NCBI RefSeq assembly: GCF_014174215.1
Contig: NZ_JABEQL010000005.1
Coordinates: forward strand, 62,001-126,000
DNA length: 64,000 nt
Reading direction: 5' to 3'
Source of the DNA: Gluconacetobacter tumulicola
GTDB taxonomy: Bacteria; Pseudomonadota; Alphaproteobacteria; Acetobacterales; Acetobacteraceae
Program-made: the position numbers and the translations under genes
Notes under the pieces: model-generated
The model's database searches: none
Seen by the model: only the letters and a program-made list of their open reading frames with translations
What the model was told of the DNA's origin: nothing
Part shown: piece after piece, positions 60,220 through 64,000 of the stretch
Layout: each line of letters starts with the position of its first letter
Position numbering within the stretch: the first letter of the stretch is position 1

Positions 60220-62646
60220 ATGCTGAATCTCGCCGAATACCGCCATCGCCGCGATCGGCTGGCCGATTTCCTGCCCTGGGCGGCGCTGGTCGCCAAGGGC
60301 GTGGTGCTGAACAAGGATGGCGCCTTCCAGCGCACCGCGCGCTTTCGCGGTCCCGATCTGGACTCCTCGACTGCCTCGGAACTGGTCGCCATCACGTCAC
60401 GGCTGAACAACGCCCTGCGCCGTCTCGGCTCCGGCTGGGCCATTTTCGTGGAGGCACAGCGCCGTCCGGCACGGGGCTATCCGGCCAGCCCGTTTCCCGA
60501 CCCGGCGTCCGAACTGGTCGACGCCGAACGCCGGGCGCAGTTCGAGGAAGAGGGCGCGCATTACGAGAGCCATTATTTCCTGACCCTGGTCTGGCTACCG
60601 CCGGCGGACGACGCCGCCCGCGCGGAAGCCTGGCTTTACGAGAACCGCGCCTGTGGCGGCTCCGGTTGGCAGGCGGTGGTCGCGGGTTTCATCGATCAGA
60701 CCGATCGAATGCTGGCCCTGCTCGACGGCTTCATGCCGGAGGCCGACTGGCTCGATGACGGCGAGACCCTGACCTATCTCCATTCATGCATCTCTACGCA
60801 CATGCAGCGGGTCCGGGTGCCCGAAATTCCGATGCATCTCGACGCGATCCTGGTCGACGAGGAACTGACGGGCGGCTTGGAACCACGCCTGGGCGACGCC
60901 CATTTGCGCACGCTCACCGTGACCGGTTTCCCGACCCAGACTTGGCCGGGGCTGCTCGACGAGCTGAACCGGCTGGCCTTTCCCTATCGATGGGCGACGC
61001 GTGCGATCTGCCTTGACCGCACTGACGCAACGAAGGTGCTGGGCCGGATCCGGCGGCAATGGTTCGCCAAGCGCAAATCGATCATGGCCATCCTCAAGGA
61101 GGTGATGACCAACGAGGCCTCGGTGCTGCTGGATTCCGATGCCGCCAACAAGGCCGCCGATGCCGATGCTGCCCTGCAGGAACTCGGCACCGACCAGGTC
61201 GGCCAAGCCTATGTCACCGCCACCGTGACCGTATGGGACGAGGATCCGACCGTCGCCGCCGACCGGCTGCGTCTGGTGGAGAAGACCATCCAGGGCCGCG
61301 ACTTCACCTGCATGCGCGAGAGCGTCAATGCCCTCGAAGCGTGGTTCGGCAGCCTGCCGGGCCATGTCTATGCCAATGTCCGCCAGCCCTGTGTCTCGAC
61401 CCTGAATCTCGCGCATATGATTCCGCTCTCCGCGGTATGGGCCGGGCCGGAGCGGGACGGGCATTTTGACGCTCCGCCGCTGTTCTATGCCCGCACCGAA
61501 GGCTCGACCCCATTCCGCTTTGCCCTCCACGTCGGCGATGTCGGCCACACGCTGGTCGCCGGGCCGACCGGTGCCGGCAAGTCCGTGCTGCTGGCCTTCA
61601 TGGCGATGCAGTTCCGCCGCTACGCCGGGGCGCGGATTTTTGCCTTCGATTTCGGTGGCTCGATCCGCGCGGCAACGCTGGCAATGGGTGGCGACTGGCA
61701 TGATCTCGGCGGCGCGTTGGCGCAGGACGGGAACGAACCGGTCGCGTTGCAGCCGCTGGCGCGGATCGACGAGCCGGGCGAACGGGCCTGGGCGGCGGAA
61801 TGGGTGGCGAGCCTGCTGGAGCGCGAGGGCGTCGCGGTTACCCCCGACCTCAAGGAGCATCTGTGGTCGGCGCTGACCTCGCTGGCCTCGGCCCCGGTCG
61901 CGGAACGCACCATCACCGGCCTGTCGGCGCTGCTCCAGTCGCTGGCGTTGAAGCAGGCGTTGCAGCCTTATTGTGTCGGCGGCCCGTGGGGCAGTCTGCT
62001 CGACGCCGAGCATGAGCGGCTGGGCCTGGCCGATATCCAGTCCTTCGAGATCGAGGGGCTGATCGGCTCGGGTGCTGCGTCCGCCGTGCTGTCCTATCTG
62101 TTCCACCGCATCGAGGATCGCTTTGACGGCAGGCCGACGCTGCTGATCATCGACGAGGGCTGGCTGGCACTGGATGATCGCGCCTTCGCCGGACAGCTCC
62201 GGGAATGGCTGAAGACGCTCCGCAAGAAGAACGCCTCCGTCATCTTCGCCACCCAGTCGCTGGCCGATATCGACGCCAGTCCAATCGCGCCGGCGCTGAT
62301 CGAGAGCTGCCCGACGCGGGTGTTCCTGCCCAACGACCGGGCGCTGGAGCCGCAGATCACCGCGATCTATCGCCGGTTCGGCCTGAACGACCGCCAGATC
62401 GAGATCCTCAGCCGGGCCACGCCCAAGCGCGATTATTACTGCCAGTCCCGTAGAGGCAACCGGCTGTTCGATCTCGGCCTGTCCGAGGTGGCGCTGGCCT
62501 TCACTGCCGCGTCGTCGCCCGACGACCAGGCCGCCATCGACCGGATCTTTGCCCGGCACGGGCGCGACGGGTTCGCGGCGGCCTGGCTGGCGCACAGGGG
62601 CGTGGACTGGGCGATCGAAATGCTCAGGCTGGGAGAACCATCATGA
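60220..62646 (+). CDS. trbE: TrbE (VirB4-like ATPase)
   Basis: An 808-residue ATPase beginning MLNLAEYRHRRDRLADF, with Walker A AGPTGAGKSVL (about 447) and Walker B LLIIDEGWLAL. Energises channel assembly of the trb system. Start is seven bases after the trbD stop. Confidence 0.95.
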   Translation: MLNLAEYRHRRDRLADFLPWAALVAKGVVLNKDGAFQRTARFRGPDLDSSTASELVAITSRLNNALRRLGSGWAIFVEAQRRPARGYPASPFPDPASELVDAERRAQFEEEGAHYESHYFLTLVWLPPADDAARAEAWLYENRACGGSGWQAVVAGFIDQTDRMLALLDGFMPEADWLDDGETLTYLHSCISTHMQRVRVPEIPMHLDAILVDEELTGGLEPRLGDAHLRTLTVTGFPTQTWPGLLDELNRLAFPYRWATRAICLDRTDATKVLGRIRRQWFAKRKSIMAILKEVMTNEASVLLDSDAANKAADADAALQELGTDQVGQAYVTATVTVWDEDPTVAADRLRLVEKTIQGRDFTCMRESVNALEAWFGSLPGHVYANVRQPCVSTLNLAHMIPLSAVWAGPERDGHFDAPPLFYARTEGSTPFRFALHVGDVGHTLVAGPTGAGKSVLLAFMAMQFRRYAGARIFAFDFGGSIRAATLAMGGDWHDLGGALAQDGNEPVALQPLARIDEPGERAWAAEWVASLLEREGVAVTPDLKEHLWSALTSLASAPVAERTITGLSALLQSLALKQALQPYCVGGPWGSLLDAEHERLGLADIQSFEIEGLIGSGAASAVLSYLFHRIEDRFDGRPTLLIIDEGWLALDDRAFAGQLREWLKTLRKKNASVIFATQSLADIDASPIAPALIESCPTRVFLPNDRALEPQITAIYRRFGLNDRQIEILSRATPKRDYYCQSRRGNRLFDLGLSEVALAFTAASSPDDQAAIDRIFARHGRDGFAAAWLAHRGVDWAIEMLRLGEPS

Positions 62647-63389
62647 GAAATTCGTTGATCTACAAAGCAGCGTTGGTAGCTGGGTTTGGCGCCCTGTCAT
62701 CCATCGCCGTGAGCGTCCCGGCCCATGCGCAATGGGCCGTCTATGACGGTGCCGCCCATGTCCAGACAGTGCTGATCGCGGCGCGGGAATTGCAGCAGGT
62801 CAACCAGCAGGCGCAGAGCCTGCTCAACGAGGCGACCATGCTGGAGAACCAGGCCCGCAACCTCGCCAATCTGCCGCTCTCGGTACTGGCGCCGCTGGAG
62901 CAATCAATCGAAGCGACCGAGCAGATCGTCGGCCAGGCGCAGGGGCTCTCCTATAACCTGACCAGCATCGATCAGGCCTTCAGCCAGACCTATCCCCAGG
63001 CGCTGGGTAGTCCGACCTCCGCGGCGCAGATGGCCGCCGATGCCCAGACGCGATGGCAGAACGCACGGGGCGCCTATCAGGACGGGCTGCGCGTGCAGAC
63101 CGGCGCGGTGCAGAATCTCGATGCGACGCGCAGCCAGATCGACAGTCTGGTCACGTCGAGCCAGGCGGCGAGCGGCGCCTTGCAGGCCGCGCAATCGGGC
63201 AATCAGCTTACCGCGCTGCAGACGCGCCAGCTTGCCGACCTCACCGCGGTCGTCACGGCGATGGGCCGCGCCCAGGCGCTGGACGGCGCGCGGCAGGTCG
63301 AGAGCGAGGAGCAGGGCCGGGCACAACTGGCGAATTTCCTCAATTACGGGGCCGGCTACACGCCCGGTACCGCGCAGATGTTCCACTGA
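62643..63389 (+). CDS. trbJ: TrbJ (VirB5-like)
   Basis: A 248-residue secreted helical protein with a signal peptide ending AHAQWAV (about 30) and long coiled-coil helices. VirB5/TrbJ family, probably at the pilus tip. Overlaps trbE by four bases. Confidence 0.92.
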   Translation: MRNSLIYKAALVAGFGALSSIAVSVPAHAQWAVYDGAAHVQTVLIAARELQQVNQQAQSLLNEATMLENQARNLANLPLSVLAPLEQSIEATEQIVGQAQGLSYNLTSIDQAFSQTYPQALGSPTSAAQMAADAQTRWQNARGAYQDGLRVQTGAVQNLDATRSQIDSLVTSSQAASGALQAAQSGNQLTALQTRQLADLTAVVTAMGRAQALDGARQVESEEQGRAQLANFLNYGAGYTPGTAQMFH

Positions 63390-63661
63390 TGCGCGGGTTA
63401 CGTCTCTCCCCGCCGATCATCTTCCGGCTCGTTGCCGTCGGGCTGGTCGTTCTGATCCTGGTCGCCGCGAGCCTGCATCTCCGGCACGTGCCCCGTGACG
63501 TCGAGGTGCCCGATCTCGGGCCGCCGGGATTGCGTGACCGCTTGGCTGCCGGTCTGGCGCGCTGCCAGGCGCTCGGCATGAAGGCCGACGGCGATCCGGC
63601 TTGTGCTGCGATCTGGACCGAGAACCGCAAGTGCTTCTTCGAACCCGACGCGGCACGGTGA
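63389..63661 (+). CDS. trbK: TrbK-like entry exclusion protein
   Basis: A 90-residue protein with one N-terminal membrane helix (about 10-30) and a periplasmic part with three cysteines (ARCQALGM, PACAAIW, RKCFFEP), as in alternative TrbK proteins that block redundant transfer. TGATG overlap with trbJ. Confidence 0.85.
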   Translation: MRGLRLSPPIIFRLVAVGLVVLILVAASLHLRHVPRDVEVPDLGPPGLRDRLAAGLARCQALGMKADGDPACAAIWTENRKCFFEPDAAR

Positions 63662-63665
63662 CGCC

Positions 63666-64000
63666 ATGCAGCAGGGCACCGGCGTCATCGACAATTTCCT
63701 TGCCATCTTCACCCAGTATATCGATTCCGGCTTCGGTCTGGTGCAGGGCGACGTCCACTGGTTGGCCGCGACCCTGATCGCACTCGACATCACGCTGGCG
63801 GGGCTGTTCTGGGCGCTGGCACCGGATGAGGATGTGCTGGCGCGGCTGATCCGCAAGACCCTGTTCATCGGCCTGTTCGCCTTCATCATCGGTGACTTCA
63901 ACGGGCTGGCAAAGATCATCTATGAATCCTTCGCCGGCCTTGGCATCGAGGCAGGCGGTGGCCATCTCACCCAGGCGCAACTGCTCCAGCCGGGGCGGCT
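63666..64000 (+). CDS. trbL: TrbL (VirB6-like), partial
   Basis: The first 111 codons of a polytopic membrane protein, MQQGTGVIDNFLAIFTQYID with hydrophobic stretches (about 36-54, 68-82). TrbL follows trbK/trbJ in P-type systems. Cut by the window edge. Confidence 0.88.
   Translation, partial: MQQGTGVIDNFLAIFTQYIDSGFGLVQGDVHWLAATLIALDITLAGLFWALAPDEDVLARLIRKTLFIGLFAFIIGDFNGLAKIIYESFAGLGIEAGGGHLTQAQLLQPGR

Noticed and set aside
60784-62595. 603-residue minus-strand frame opposite trbE
   Set aside because: Antisense shadow of trbE.
1-64000. CRISPR arrays, tRNA, rRNA, IS elements
   Set aside because: Looked for regular short repeats with spacers, tRNA-like cloverleaf ends and transposase motifs; none seen. 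The dispersed modules are neither regularly spaced nor identical, so they are not a CRISPR array.

Overview
The window is high-GC proteobacterial mobile DNA with no recognisable chromosomal housekeeping gene, no rRNA or tRNA, and no transposase that I can see. Gene content suggests a gamma- or betaproteobacterial host (Xanthomonadaceae, Pseudomonadaceae or Burkholderiales type). Two integrative and conjugative elements (ICEs) of different classes lie back to back. Element 1 (about 1-41,600) is almost entirely on the minus strand and is of the PFGI-1/ICEclc class. Element 2 (about 42,770 to the right edge, where it is cut off) runs mostly on the plus strand and has a trb-type (Tn4371/RP4-like) transfer system of a kind common in Alphaproteobacteria and Xanthomonadaceae. 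The 1.16 kb between them (41,602-42,765) has no convincing gene and should hold the junction.

Element 1 reads leftward from its replication/maintenance end: a regulatory or unknown gene, alpA, parA, shi, parB, DUF2857, an STY4528-type replication protein, TIGR03761, a DUF3158 (possibly InrR) protein, ssb, topB and a large C5-cytosine methyltransferase. Next comes a 14 kb accessory block (15-29.3 kb) of about 18 mostly small genes of unknown function, including DUF3577, DUF3275, DUF3085, DUF5983, a SNF2-like helicase and a SAM methylase. Last is the MPF-G type IV secretion region: PilL-like lipoprotein, TraD coupling protein, lytic transglycosylase, the TIGR037xx series, a VirB4-like ATPase and a DsbA-like oxidoreductase. 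Its relaxase and integrase are outside the window.

The accessory block is unusual in its untranslated DNA. Nearly every gene has its own leader hairpin, sometimes able to pair with the Shine-Dalgarno, and many have their own intrinsic terminator. Five intergenic regions carry copies of a larger module of up to four consecutive hairpins whose stems co-vary between copies. This is the most interesting signal here. It could be a regulatory RNA family or a structured single-stranded-DNA signal that works when the element enters a recipient.

Element 2 reads rightward: HTH protein, RepA-type replication initiator (with DnaA boxes and AT-rich repeats in its 3' part), ParA, DNA methylase, small DNA-binding protein, DUF2840, TraF-like S26 peptidase, DUF736, lytic transglycosylase, VirD2-like relaxase with DUF3363, a RES-Xre toxin-antitoxin pair (minus strand), a small secreted protein, TraG/VirD4, a CopG-like protein, then trbB-C-D-E-J-K-L. 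Between the CopG gene and trbB, a lower-GC minus-strand insert carries a Gabija-like defence pair (OLD/TOPRIM nuclease plus UvrD-like helicase) and an HU protein.
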